DNA from: an uncultured Bacteroidota bacterium
GTDB lineage: Bacteria > Bacteroidota > Bacteroidia > Flavobacteriales > Flavobacteriaceae
NCBI GenBank assembly: GCA_902598305.1
Contig: CACKBL010000002.1
Location: 124,001 to 188,000, forward strand
Length of the DNA stretch: 64,000 bases
Direction: 5' to 3'
The notes beneath the pieces are model-generated. The model saw only the letters and a program-made list of their open reading frames with translations, ran no database searches and was not told the DNA's origin. This document shows positions 8,255-16,833 of this stretch, piece by piece; positions within the stretch are counted from its first letter, which is position 1; each line of letters opens with the position of its first letter. A program made the position numbers and the translations under genes.

Positions 8255-9478
8255 TTATGCTTTTTTAAGAGTTATAACAGATATTTCAGGAAAAATACCA
8301 ACTCTACCTGGATATCCTAAAAACCCTAATCCTCTATTAACATTTATAACTTGTCCCTTTTCTTTATATATCCCCGCCCACTGTTTGTATCTCCATTTTG
8401 CGGGACTCCATTTTAAAAGTCCAGGAATTTCAATACCAAATTGAAAACCATGTGTGTGGCCACTAAGGGTTAAATTAAAATTATATGGATGTGGTAAAAC
8501 TTGAGACTCCCAATGAGATGGATCATGTGAAAGTAAAATTTTAAAATCATTACTATTAATATTTGTGACTGCTTTTTTTAAATTTCCGGCTTTTTTAAAA
8601 GATCCCGAACCCCAATTTTCAACACCAATAAGAGCAATTCGGTCGTCACCCCTTTCTATAAAATAATTTTCATTTAATAATAAATTAAAACCCATTTCTT
8701 TTTGAGTTTTTAATAGATCATTAAAATTTTTTGTTTTTTCATCACTTGAATTCCATCTTACATAATCGCCATAATCATGGTTACCTAAAATTGAAAATTT
8801 CCCATCTTTGGCTTTTAAAGTTGAAATTATGTCTTTCCACCGATCAAGTTCATTAGCCCTGTTGTTTACCATATCACCTGTGAAAACAATAATATCGGAT
8901 TTTTGACGATTTATAAGTTTCATGCAATAGGAAATTTCTTTTTCATTATCCAGACTTCCACAATGCAGGTCAGATATTTGAGTGATTTTAAATCCATCAA
9001 AAGATTCAGGTAAATCTTCAAACTCTAAAGTATAATTTAGAACTTTAAAATTATACTTCCCCTTATACATACCAATAATCAGAGAGGCAAAAGGGATGGT
9101 GGCAATTCCAATAGCCAGTGTAGATATAAATTTTCTTCTTTCAGCTATTTTAGTTGTTTGTTCACCACCAAAAATTGTTGACGATAGATAATTTATAATT
9201 CTAAATATGTCCTCTGCAAAGAGAAAGATAATAACAATTAAATCAAAAAGTAAAAGCGCTAGAAAGTATCCTAAAGAAATACTAAAATTGTAATTAAATC
9301 CAACTGCACGATCTAAACTTAATGTCTGATAAACAAAATTGATTATTATCAAACTTGATAAAAACCAATAAACAAATGAGTAAATCTTGAGATTGGAAAT
9401 TGTTCGAAACGCCTGAAATGCATACCACTGAAATGAACCTATAAAAATTATGAAAACGAGCCACCTTGTGATCTGCAT
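8255..9478 (-). CDS. Membrane-anchored metallophosphoesterase (YkuE-like)
   Basis: A 407-residue protein with about four hydrophobic segments in the first 140 residues, then a calcineurin-like phosphoesterase domain. The metal-binding motifs are in order: DLHCGS (about 168), GDMVNN (about 200), GNHDYGDY (about 232) and GHTHGFQFG (about 340). It probably hydrolyses a phosphoester or pyrophosphate bond at the membrane; relatives include UDP-diacylglucosamine hydrolase-like and YkuE-type enzymes. The substrate cannot be read from the sequence. Next upstream on the strand is the GH127-like gene, with a long AT-only inverted repeat between them. Confidence 0.88.
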   Translation of the reverse strand: MQITRWLVFIIFIGSFQWYAFQAFRTISNLKIYSFVYWFLSSLIIINFVYQTLSLDRAVGFNYNFSISLGYFLALLLFDLIVIIFLFAEDIFRIINYLSSTIFGGEQTTKIAERRKFISTLAIGIATIPFASLIIGMYKGKYNFKVLNYTLEFEDLPESFDGFKITQISDLHCGSLDNEKEISYCMKLINRQKSDIIVFTGDMVNNRANELDRWKDIISTLKAKDGKFSILGNHDYGDYVRWNSSDEKTKNFNDLLKTQKEMGFNLLLNENYFIERGDDRIALIGVENWGSGSFKKAGNLKKAVTNINSNDFKILLSHDPSHWESQVLPHPYNFNLTLSGHTHGFQFGIEIPGLLKWSPAKWRYKQWAGIYKEKGQVINVNRGLGFLGYPGRVGIFPEISVITLKKA

Positions 9479-9485
9479 TATTTTT

Positions 9486-9519
9486 TTAATTTAATTTTTA
9501 AAATCTAAAATTAAATTAA
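9486..9519. repeat. 13-bp perfect AT-only inverted repeat
   Basis: TTAATTTAATTTT (9486-9498) and its exact complement (9507-9519) are separated by 8 bases. The right arm overlaps the stop codon of the GH127-like gene. On the minus strand no T-run follows, so it is not a classic terminator for that gene. It could slow RNA decay or be chance in AT-rich DNA. Confidence 0.4.
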
Positions 9520-11663
9520 TTTTTGATTACGGGAAAGGAAGATATTCTTAGTCGTGATGCGCCCATAGGTACCAGTTCGATAATTTCCTCTTTTTCATTT
9601 GATTCAACCGGACTATCCATTAACTCCCCAACTAATTTGGTTTCACCAATTTTCCATGATTCTATTTTTTTAGCTCTTGCCTTTATATAAATAGGAGATG
9701 ATTCATTAGTGAATGGGAAATTATCTTTGGGCCACTGTTTTTCTACAACTTCAAAAGCTTCATTTAAATCATCATTTAAAATTAAACCATAATTCCAAGG
9801 AGATCCAGGGTATATTTCGTAAGTAGGCCAGTTGTCCGTATCGACATCTTTTTGCCATTTAGAATCCCAAATAGCACTTTTATCACTACGCTTGTTTACA
9901 TAATTTTCTTTAATCTTTAGAGAAAAAGTTAAAGGACCATAATTCAAGCTAACACTGCTGTGATTTTTCTCCCAAGTTTCTATAGATAGGGTTTTTGGTA
10001 GATTTAAATTTACCAAATCACCGTTTGACCACTTACGATTGATCCTCAAGTATTTTCCTTTCTCAGCTGTTACATTAATTTTTTTTCCGTTTATGAGAAT
10101 TTCTGAATTTTCTGCCCAAGATGGAATTCTAAAATATATAGGAAAAACATCCGATTTATCCATTTTGAATTCAAATAACAGATTATCCTCGAATGGGTAT
10201 TTTGTTTTATTATTTATTGAAATTTCTGTATCATCCCCAACTTTTGCATTTACAATTGATGGAGCATATACAACTGCAGCCAATCCATTGTCTGGAGTAG
10301 CCATCCACAGGTTTTCAGTAAAATAGGGCCATCCTTGTGTATGATTGTGCTGACAGCATCTGGAACTAAAAGGGTTAAAATTTAAAAAGGGTCCCCAGTT
10401 TGCAATACCTGGGCCATGACTTTCTGAGTCGCTTAAAACCATGTTCGGACTTGTGATATATCTAACGGCTTTAAAGTCTGGAGAGACGGTAGCTGGATAC
10501 GAATTAAAAGCTATCTCTTCCAAATGGTCTGCCCAAAAAATATCTCCAGTTATTCTTAGTAAATGTTCATCGGAATTCATTTGTTCGACAACACCACAAA
10601 GCTCAATTCCCTGTCTCGGGTCATCATATCCAGGTCTAGCATTTTCATCGCCTCCAAACATCCCACCCGGTACTTGACCGAAATTGTCTCTTACAATATT
10701 GAAATTCTCATAGGTTGCATTCAGGTATTTTTCATCTCCATTTAAAAGATAATATTGAGCCGGAGTTCTAAATCCTTGGGCAATATTTACATTATGCCAA
10801 TCAATAAGGTCTGTAAACCAATCTGGAAATTCAACTCCTTCTCTTTTGTCTTTGGGATTTTTTATATCATTTAAATCGTGCCCTCTACTTGTCCATGGCG
10901 CGGTTCTTCTGTATACCTTTTCAGCAAGTTCCAACAACCATTTTTCTCCAGTCCTATTATACAACCATATAACACTGTGTAAATTGTCACCTCCACGAAT
11001 TCTATCCCAATAATGCTTGCCTGAAAGAAGTTCCTCTTCTTCAATATCAAGTTGAAATTTAAAATAGTTTGTCATAAGATCAATTACCCTTTGGTCATTG
11101 GAATATTCATAATAAGATTGAAGGCAGTAGAGCATAATCATATTGGGCCAAAAATCGATTGCTTTTCTTTTTTTCTGATCTAGTTCCCTGGTCCTTACAT
11201 CCAAGGTGCCTGAAACATAAGGCTCGGGGCCAAAATAACCATCTTCCCGCTGACTATTTAGAACAGATTCAATCCATATTTTAGCCTCATCAATCATCTC
11301 TTTGTCCTCTGTGATGTATCCAATATTTGCATAACCTTTCAACCAGTACGGTACTTCTTCCCATCCCCACTTACCTTCACCACTTTTAGAGAGCCAAGCA
11401 TTATCTTTTTTATCAAGCCAGGCGCTTATTTTTCCTAAATTTCCTGTGAGACCATTTTTTTGTCTATTAAAATATTCTAAAAGCCAACCTTCAGGCTTTA
11501 CCGATCCCACTGGTAATTTTATCAGTTTACTTGGTTGAAGAGGTGCTCTGTTACTTACGTAATGACTATTTCTAGATTTTGTATCCGGAGAATCCACTAT
11601 AGAAATTTCATCATCGCATCCAATAAAAAATAAAATTGAGACTAGAAGTAATTTGTATTTCAT
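9516..11663 (-). CDS. GH127-like (DUF1680) glycoside hydrolase, lipoprotein
   Basis: A 715-residue protein with a lipoprotein signal (lipobox FFIGC, Cys16), so it is probably membrane-tethered and exported. An (alpha/alpha) barrel resembling beta-L-arabinofuranosidases follows. The zinc/nucleophile residues known from HypBA1 (one Glu and three Cys) have clear counterparts: IELCGVVEQ (Glu and Cys, near residue 352) and RCCQHN (adjacent Cys pair, near 436). The catalytic machinery thus looks intact. DUF1680 covers several families (GH127, GH146 and others), so arabinose specificity is likely but not proven. No SusC/SusD pair or other polysaccharide-utilisation gene is adjacent, which is unusual for such an enzyme in Bacteroidota. 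Confidence 0.85.
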   Translation of the reverse strand: MKYKLLLVSILFFIGCDDEISIVDSPDTKSRNSHYVSNRAPLQPSKLIKLPVGSVKPEGWLLEYFNRQKNGLTGNLGKISAWLDKKDNAWLSKSGEGKWGWEEVPYWLKGYANIGYITEDKEMIDEAKIWIESVLNSQREDGYFGPEPYVSGTLDVRTRELDQKKRKAIDFWPNMIMLYCLQSYYEYSNDQRVIDLMTNYFKFQLDIEEEELLSGKHYWDRIRGGDNLHSVIWLYNRTGEKWLLELAEKVYRRTAPWTSRGHDLNDIKNPKDKREGVEFPDWFTDLIDWHNVNIAQGFRTPAQYYLLNGDEKYLNATYENFNIVRDNFGQVPGGMFGGDENARPGYDDPRQGIELCGVVEQMNSDEHLLRITGDIFWADHLEEIAFNSYPATVSPDFKAVRYITSPNMVLSDSESHGPGIANWGPFLNFNPFSSRCCQHNHTQGWPYFTENLWMATPDNGLAAVVYAPSIVNAKVGDDTEISINNKTKYPFEDNLLFEFKMDKSDVFPIYFRIPSWAENSEILINGKKINVTAEKGKYLRINRKWSNGDLVNLNLPKTLSIETWEKNHSSVSLNYGPLTFSLKIKENYVNKRSDKSAIWDSKWQKDVDTDNWPTYEIYPGSPWNYGLILNDDLNEAFEVVEKQWPKDNFPFTNESSPIYIKARAKKIESWKIGETKLVGELMDSPVESNEKEEIIELVPMGASRLRISSFPVIKN

Positions 11664-11735
11664 CTAATAAATTTAGAGATAGATTTTTAAAATATAAAAA
11701 ATAATTGTGTTTTATACATTTATTCAATTTAATCT

Positions 11736-13061
11736 TTAAAGAGTAAAAAAAGACTTTTCCAATTGCATTGCTCTACTGTCTGACAAACTAGCAACAAAAC
11801 ATGCACTATTAAGAAACGTTTTGTAAATACTTTTTTTATCAATAATTGGATGATTTTTTGGAATAAGCCTCAAAATTAGTTTGTCATAAGAAGTCTCTTT
11901 GTTATGAAATTTATTTAATGCAGCTGTAGTAATATTTTTTAAAAGAGAGTTGATTATTTTGTATCCAATTATCTCTTTTTTAAGAACATTTTCAGAGCGA
12001 TAAACTTTTTCTTTACTTATTGAAATAATATCTTCCATCTGAGCTTTGTATTTGCTCTTATCAAGAAGGGCATGCGGATATTGCCCGGTCATAATATTTT
12101 GATAATTTTTTAAAAATTGGTCTACCGAATCTACAATTAAGTTATTTATTGCAAGTGACCTTAAATAAGCTATTCTCTGAGAGGTGTGGATTAAAGAGTT
12201 GTACTTTTTAGTATCTATGTTGTCCTTCACTAGTTTTATAAAATATTCTAGAGCATAGTCTTCGGATATCCATCCCAAATTAATTCCGTCCTCGAAATCA
12301 ATTATGGTATAGCAAATATCATCTGCGGCTTCAACTAAATAAGCAAGAGGGTGGCGTACAATTTCTCCACTAATTTTTAGTCCTAGATCGTCAATTATAT
12401 CTTCAAAAATTGCTTCTTCAGATTTGAAAACTCCAAATTTTTTGTTCGCAACATGATTCGAATTTGCATTAGGATATGAAAACCTGGGATATTTTATATA
12501 TGAGCCTAAAGATGCATAGGTTAGTCTAAGTCCCCCTTCATTTCCATTTAAAGACTCAGTTAAAATTTTTAAACCATTTGCATTCCCCTCAAATAGACAA
12601 AGGTCTTGGTACTGAACCTTAGTTAACATGGATTCAAATTCTTTTCCTTTTCCAGTTTTGAAAAATTGGCCAATCGCCTTTTCTCCACTATGCCCGAAGG
12701 GAGGGTTTCCAATATCATGAGCGAGTGAAGCAGCTGCAATAATTGCCCCAAAATCGTTAGCTTGATAACCATGTTCTTTTTGTAAATCAGGATTTACTTT
12801 TAAAATTTCAACCCCTGCCATTCTGCCCAGACTTCTTCCTACTACCGATACTTCCAAACTATGGGTAAGACGAGTATGAACGAAATCTGTTTTAGAAAAT
12901 GGTATTACCTGCGTTTTATCTTGTAAAGACCTAAATGGAGAAGAGAAAACGATTCTATCGTAATCAACTTCAAATCCTAAACGTATTTCATTTTGTTGGT
13001 TTCTTATTCTTTTTTGCGTATCGCCAAATCTCTTTAACGAAAGTAATCTCTCCCAGTTCAT
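11736..13061 (-). CDS. dgt: Deoxyguanosinetriphosphate triphosphohydrolase (dGTPase)
   Basis: A 441-residue HD-superfamily enzyme that converts dGTP to deoxyguanosine and tripolyphosphate, adjusting dNTP pools. The N terminus (DYDRIVFSSPFRSLQDKTQV, about 34-53) is the family signature. The first metal His is in HTRLTHSLE (about 62-70), and the HD pair is in AAASLAHDIGNPPFGHSGEK (about 108-127). The last conserved Asp is in the VEAADDICYTIIDFEDG segment (about 243-260). Length fits the bacterial dGTPase group. It is transcribed away from the phosphate porin. TATTTTTG on the minus strand (13073-13066) lies only 4 bp before the ATG and may or may not be its promoter. Confidence 0.93.
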   Translation of the reverse strand: MNWERLLSLKRFGDTQKRIRNQQNEIRLGFEVDYDRIVFSSPFRSLQDKTQVIPFSKTDFVHTRLTHSLEVSVVGRSLGRMAGVEILKVNPDLQKEHGYQANDFGAIIAAASLAHDIGNPPFGHSGEKAIGQFFKTGKGKEFESMLTKVQYQDLCLFEGNANGLKILTESLNGNEGGLRLTYASLGSYIKYPRFSYPNANSNHVANKKFGVFKSEEAIFEDIIDDLGLKISGEIVRHPLAYLVEAADDICYTIIDFEDGINLGWISEDYALEYFIKLVKDNIDTKKYNSLIHTSQRIAYLRSLAINNLIVDSVDQFLKNYQNIMTGQYPHALLDKSKYKAQMEDIISISKEKVYRSENVLKKEIIGYKIINSLLKNITTAALNKFHNKETSYDKLILRLIPKNHPIIDKKSIYKTFLNSACFVASLSDSRAMQLEKSFFTL

Positions 13062-13113
13062 GTAGCAAAAATAATAGGTTTTATAAGCATAATATAATTA
13101 TCTAAATATAATA

Positions 13114-13157
13114 TTAAACTAATGGTAACATTCTGCTAACATTCCATAATATTAATT
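13114..13157 (+). promoter_or_regulatory. Tandem 11-bp repeats, candidate Pho box
   Basis: GTAACATTCTG (13125-13135) and CTAACATTCCA (13136-13146) are adjacent 11-bp units sharing TAACATTC. Degenerate units can be read before (TTAAACTAATG) and after (TAATATTAATT). PhoB/PhoP-family regulators bind tandem direct repeats of this period, such as TTAACA every 11 bp in Bacillus. The array sits over the expected -33 region of a porin-phosphate transporter operon. Repeats are seen; the regulator is inferred and not encoded here. Confidence 0.55.
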
Positions 13158-13163
13158 ATTTTA

Positions 13164-13171
13164 TAATTGTG
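13164..13171 (+). promoter_or_regulatory. -7 element before the porin-PiT operon
   Basis: TAATTGTG differs from TAnnTTTG at one base and lies 25 bp before the ATG at 13197, just downstream of the tandem repeats. No good -33 TTTG is visible, which suits an activator-dependent promoter. Confidence 0.4.
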
Positions 13172-13196
13172 ATGTTGTTCAGTAATTAAATTTTAA

Positions 13197-14441
13197 ATGT
13201 TCACAAACATTAGCGTTTTTATTTCAAATAGACTAATTTCAAAAAATAGATATTTATATTTTATATTGCTAATAATGTTTGGTTTCACATCTGTTTCTCA
13301 AGAAGTTAGTGCCCCTAAATTTGGGAAAGGTCTTTTAAATATTCAGGGGAAAGACAGCACCTGGACTATGAATTTTTCAGCTAGAGTTCAATACTTGACA
13401 TCAACAACTTGGAAAGAGGATGGTGACTCATATGGTAGCCCCGAGTCAAATTCGCTAATACGAAGATCTAGATTAAAATTTAAGGGCTTTGCTTACGATC
13501 CAAAACTTACCTATAAAATTGAATTAGCTCTTTCAAATAGAGACATTTCAGGTGGCTCCTTCTATACATCCGATACGCCTAGAATAATTTTAGATGCCAG
13601 TGTAAAATGGAAATTTTACAGAAATTGGAGTATTCAATTTGGACAAGCAAAATTACCTGGGAATATTGAAAGGGTTATCTCATCAGCTAAGTTAGCACTA
13701 GTAGATAGATCACTTTTAAATAGCAAATTCAATATTGACAGGGACTTTGGTTTACAATTAGGCCATAAGATTAGTATAGGTGAAAAATTCTTAATGAAAG
13801 AGACCTTTGCTATATCACAAGGAGAAGGAAGGAATATTTCTAGAGGAAATATTGGGGGACACCAATATACCGTAAGGGTAGAGCTACTCCCTTTTGGAGA
13901 ATTTAAAAGTAAAGGTGACTACGAGGGTGATGACTTGGACTTTGAAGAGACTCCAAAACTAAATTTCGGATTCGCATATGATTACAATGACAACGCGGTC
14001 AAAAACAGAAGTAATATGGGTTCTTACATGGAAACGGATTACGGACTTTTTGAAACAGATATAAAAACTTTCTTTATCAATACACATTTTAAATATCAAG
14101 GGTTTTCATTAATGGGAGAATATGCAGACAGAAACTCAGATGATCCATTTGCTAGAAATAGTGACAGCACTTTAACTGGAGATATTGTAAATACAGGCAG
14201 TGCATTAAACTTACATTTTGGTTATGTATTACCATCAAAACTTGCAATTTCTGCAAGATATACAGGTGTCGAATTTGATGAGTTTGTGACCTCTAACAGT
14301 GACATTCAACAATATACATTTGGACTATCTAAATATTTTGTAAAACACAAGTTGAAAATTCAAACTGATGTAACTCAAGAAGACTCAAAATATTCAAATA
14401 ATAAAATATTTTGGAGGCTTCAATTCGAAATTCACTTTTAA
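13197..14441 (+). CDS. Phosphate-type outer-membrane porin (OprO/OprP family)
   Basis: A 414-residue protein whose N terminus has a basic stretch followed by a hydrophobic segment (YFILLIMFGFTSVSQ, about 21-35) consistent with a signal peptide. The rest has alternating polar and hydrophobic residues of a beta barrel. It contains RRSRLKFKGFAYDPKLTYKIEL (about 88-109), typical of the Porin_O_P family, and ends in an aromatic residue (FEIHF), the usual outer-membrane signature. In Pseudomonas OprP/OprO take up phosphate and polyphosphate. Here the gene lies 3 bp before a PiT phosphate transporter, which supports a phosphate role. Start: ATG 13197; the in-frame Met at residue 27 would cut the signal peptide. 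Confidence 0.85.
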   Translation: MFTNISVFISNRLISKNRYLYFILLIMFGFTSVSQEVSAPKFGKGLLNIQGKDSTWTMNFSARVQYLTSTTWKEDGDSYGSPESNSLIRRSRLKFKGFAYDPKLTYKIELALSNRDISGGSFYTSDTPRIILDASVKWKFYRNWSIQFGQAKLPGNIERVISSAKLALVDRSLLNSKFNIDRDFGLQLGHKISIGEKFLMKETFAISQGEGRNISRGNIGGHQYTVRVELLPFGEFKSKGDYEGDDLDFEETPKLNFGFAYDYNDNAVKNRSNMGSYMETDYGLFETDIKTFFINTHFKYQGFSLMGEYADRNSDDPFARNSDSTLTGDIVNTGSALNLHFGYVLPSKLAISARYTGVEFDEFVTSNSDIQQYTFGLSKYFVKHKLKIQTDVTQEDSKYSNNKIFWRLQFEIHF

Positions 14442-14444
14442 AAT

Positions 14445-16718
14445 ATGGAGAATTTATACTTATTATTAGTTATTGTTTTAGCGGTTTTAGCCATAGGAGA
14501 TTTAATTGTAGGTGTAAGTAATGACGCAGTAAATTTTTTGAATTCTGCAGTTGGCTCAAAGGCTATATCCCTGAGGACCATCATGATACTGGCTGGTTTA
14601 GGTGTCGCATTCGGCGCCTTCTTCTCAAGTGGCCTTATGGAAGTGGCTAGAAAAGGTATTTTTAATCCCGGTGAATTTTATTTTGATGAAATCATACTAA
14701 TATTTACAGCCGTTATGTTAACGGATATTTTGCTTTTAGATTTTTTCAATACCCTTGGAATGCCAACTTCAACTACGGTTTCTATTGTATTTGAACTTCT
14801 TGGAGCTGCCGTTTTCATGTCATTAATAAAAATCACTTCTTCATCTGGAGAAATTTCTGATCTAATAAATTATATAAACACTTCTAAAGCGATACAAATA
14901 ATATCGGGTATTATACTTTCAATAATTGTCGCTTTAACTATTGGAGCTATAGTACAATGGATATGTAGAATATTTCTCACCTACGAATTTGAGAAAAAAC
15001 CATTATGGGTAAGCGTTCTATTTTCAGGAATAGCACTTTCTGCAATTACGTATTTTATCCTTATGAAAGGAATCAAAGGGACTCCATGGGCAGGCTTAAA
15101 ATTTGATATAATTGGGGGAATGAAGATTAAAGATTTCATTGAATTAGAGGTGTTAAAAGTAAGCATACTCAATTTTATTTTTTGGTGTGGTTTATCCTAT
15201 AGTTTAATCAAATTTTTTAAAACGAATATTTACAAAGTAATTATTGGGATTGGAACCTTCGCCTTAGCGCTAGCCTTCGCAGGGAACGACCTGGTAAATT
15301 TTATAGGCGTTCCTATTGCGGCCTATCAGTCGTACGAAGCTTGGATATCCTCAGGAGTAAACGCTTCTCAATTCAGCATGGAGGCCATGTCGGCAAAAGT
15401 CCCTACTCCTGCTGCATTTTTGATTTTATCTGGTCTGGTAATGGTTCTAACCCTCTGGTTTTCTTCAAAAGCCAGAAAAGTGATGAAAACCGAGTTAGAT
15501 CTTGCAAATCAAGGTTATATAAAGGAAAGATTTCAGCCCTCATTATTTTCAAAATTCATTGTTAAATTTTTTCAGAAGATATCTGCCATTTTAGAGGACC
15601 TATTACCAGAAAAATTAAAAAAGAAAATAGAACTTCAATTTTCTGGGTCAGCTGATCAGAAAAAGTTTGTAAATAACCCTGAGGCTCCATCTTTTGATAT
15701 GCTTAGAGCCTGTGTAAATCTAGCTGTGGCATCTATTTTAATATCTGTTGCCACCTCATACAAATTACCTCTTTCAACAACATATGTGACTTTTATGGTA
15801 GCGATGGGAACATCTTTAGCAGATAGGGCTTGGGGAAGAGATAGTGCTGTATACAGAGTATCAGGAGTAATCAGTGTGATAGCTGGTTGGTTTTTAACTG
15901 CAATTACAGCCTTTATCGTTTCTGGAATTATAGTTTCGCTAATTCATATAGGAGGCTTCCAAGCTATAGCAATTATTCTATTTATTATTTTACTTATTGT
16001 TGGAAAGAACTTTATCGCTCACCGAAATGAGGAAATGGAAGTGGATAGAGATAAGATTTTAAAAGCCGAAAGTAAATCCATGAAAGGAGTTATGGAAGAA
16101 AGTTCAGGAAACATAATAAAGTTTTTCAAAAGAGTAGATTTAATATTTGGAAACCTAATTGAGGGGCTATCTAAACACGAAATAACTATTCTTAAAAAAG
16201 GTAAAAAAAATATTAAAAGGCTTAAAAATGAGGTCGAAGATCTAAGGGAAAATATTTTTTATTTTGTAAAAAACCTAGACGAGCCAAGTTTATCGGCGAG
16301 TAATTTTTACATTGTTTTACTGAGCTATATTCAAGATTTAGCAAGCGATCTTGACTATATAATTACTAAAAGTCACAAACATATCAATAATGACCACCAA
16401 AAATTAAAGTTATCCCAGATTAGAGATCTTAGAGAAATTCATGAGTTTACAAAATCTATTTTTAAGAACTCTATGGAAACATTTGATAACAATTCAGTTA
16501 TAGAAATTGAAAAAATATTGGCAACCCGAGGGAAAATTAAAGATATGATTCAAAAGAAAATTAATGCTCAAATTGAACTTACTCGAAAAGTTGAGACTAG
16601 TCCAAGAAATACCACGTTATATTTTAATATACTACTCAAAACAAAAGATATTTCTAAAATTAAAGTAAATATAGTTGAGGAGTTTTACAACACATACAAA
16701 CAGATCAATGGAGTTTAA
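14445..16718 (+). CDS. Inorganic phosphate transporter, PiT/PHO4 family, with PhoU-like C-terminal extension
   Basis: A 757-residue inner-membrane symporter for phosphate (proton- or cation-coupled). Both PiT signature repeats are present: GVSNDAVNFLNSAVGSKA (about 23-40) and AFAGNDLVNFIGVPIAAYQ (about 276-294). About ten to twelve hydrophobic helices run to about residue 525. The remaining ~230 residues are soluble and helical, resembling the PhoU-type domain found in some PiT proteins and in separate Pit accessory proteins. Such a fusion would sense or gate phosphate influx from the cytoplasm (inference). The gene begins 3 bp after the porin stop, so both form one operon under the repeats at 13114-13157. 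Confidence 0.92.
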   Translation: MENLYLLLVIVLAVLAIGDLIVGVSNDAVNFLNSAVGSKAISLRTIMILAGLGVAFGAFFSSGLMEVARKGIFNPGEFYFDEIILIFTAVMLTDILLLDFFNTLGMPTSTTVSIVFELLGAAVFMSLIKITSSSGEISDLINYINTSKAIQIISGIILSIIVALTIGAIVQWICRIFLTYEFEKKPLWVSVLFSGIALSAITYFILMKGIKGTPWAGLKFDIIGGMKIKDFIELEVLKVSILNFIFWCGLSYSLIKFFKTNIYKVIIGIGTFALALAFAGNDLVNFIGVPIAAYQSYEAWISSGVNASQFSMEAMSAKVPTPAAFLILSGLVMVLTLWFSSKARKVMKTELDLANQGYIKERFQPSLFSKFIVKFFQKISAILEDLLPEKLKKKIELQFSGSADQKKFVNNPEAPSFDMLRACVNLAVASILISVATSYKLPLSTTYVTFMVAMGTSLADRAWGRDSAVYRVSGVISVIAGWFLTAITAFIVSGIIVSLIHIGGFQAIAIILFIILLIVGKNFIAHRNEEMEVDRDKILKAESKSMKGVMEESSGNIIKFFKRVDLIFGNLIEGLSKHEITILKKGKKNIKRLKNEVEDLRENIFYFVKNLDEPSLSASNFYIVLLSYIQDLASDLDYIITKSHKHINNDHQKLKLSQIRDLREIHEFTKSIFKNSMETFDNNSVIEIEKILATRGKIKDMIQKKINAQIELTRKVETSPRNTTLYFNILLKTKDISKIKVNIVEEFYNTYKQINGV

Positions 16719-16808
16719 ATTTAGCTGGATCTATAACCACAACAATAGGTAATTAGCATGGTTCTGTATAAGATTCTTGAGGGTACCCCTATGTAATTTT
16801 AATTAAGA

Positions 16809-16833
16809 TGAGGTTAATAAAATTTAACCCTCA
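16809..16833 (-). other. Imperfect hairpin over the nrdA stop codon
   Basis: TGAGGTTAA (16809-16817) pairs with TTAACCCTCA (16824-16833) with one bulged base. It spans the nrdA stop. No T-run follows, so it is a weak terminator candidate at the convergent ends of the PiT and nrdA genes. The rest of 16719-16823 shows nothing else. Confidence 0.3.

Noticed and set aside
10039-10745. Plus-strand ORFs inside the GH127-like gene
   Set aside because: They are antisense to a well-conserved enzyme, have no promoter or family resemblance, and look like shadows.
13066-13073. TATTTTTG on the minus strand as the dgt promoter
   Set aside because: It lies 4 bp before the ATG, which would make the message leaderless, and no -33 box fits; kept only as a note.
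16777-16786. GGGTACCC palindrome in the PiT-nrdA gap
   Set aside because: A single 8-bp palindrome between convergent genes with no partner; likely chance.
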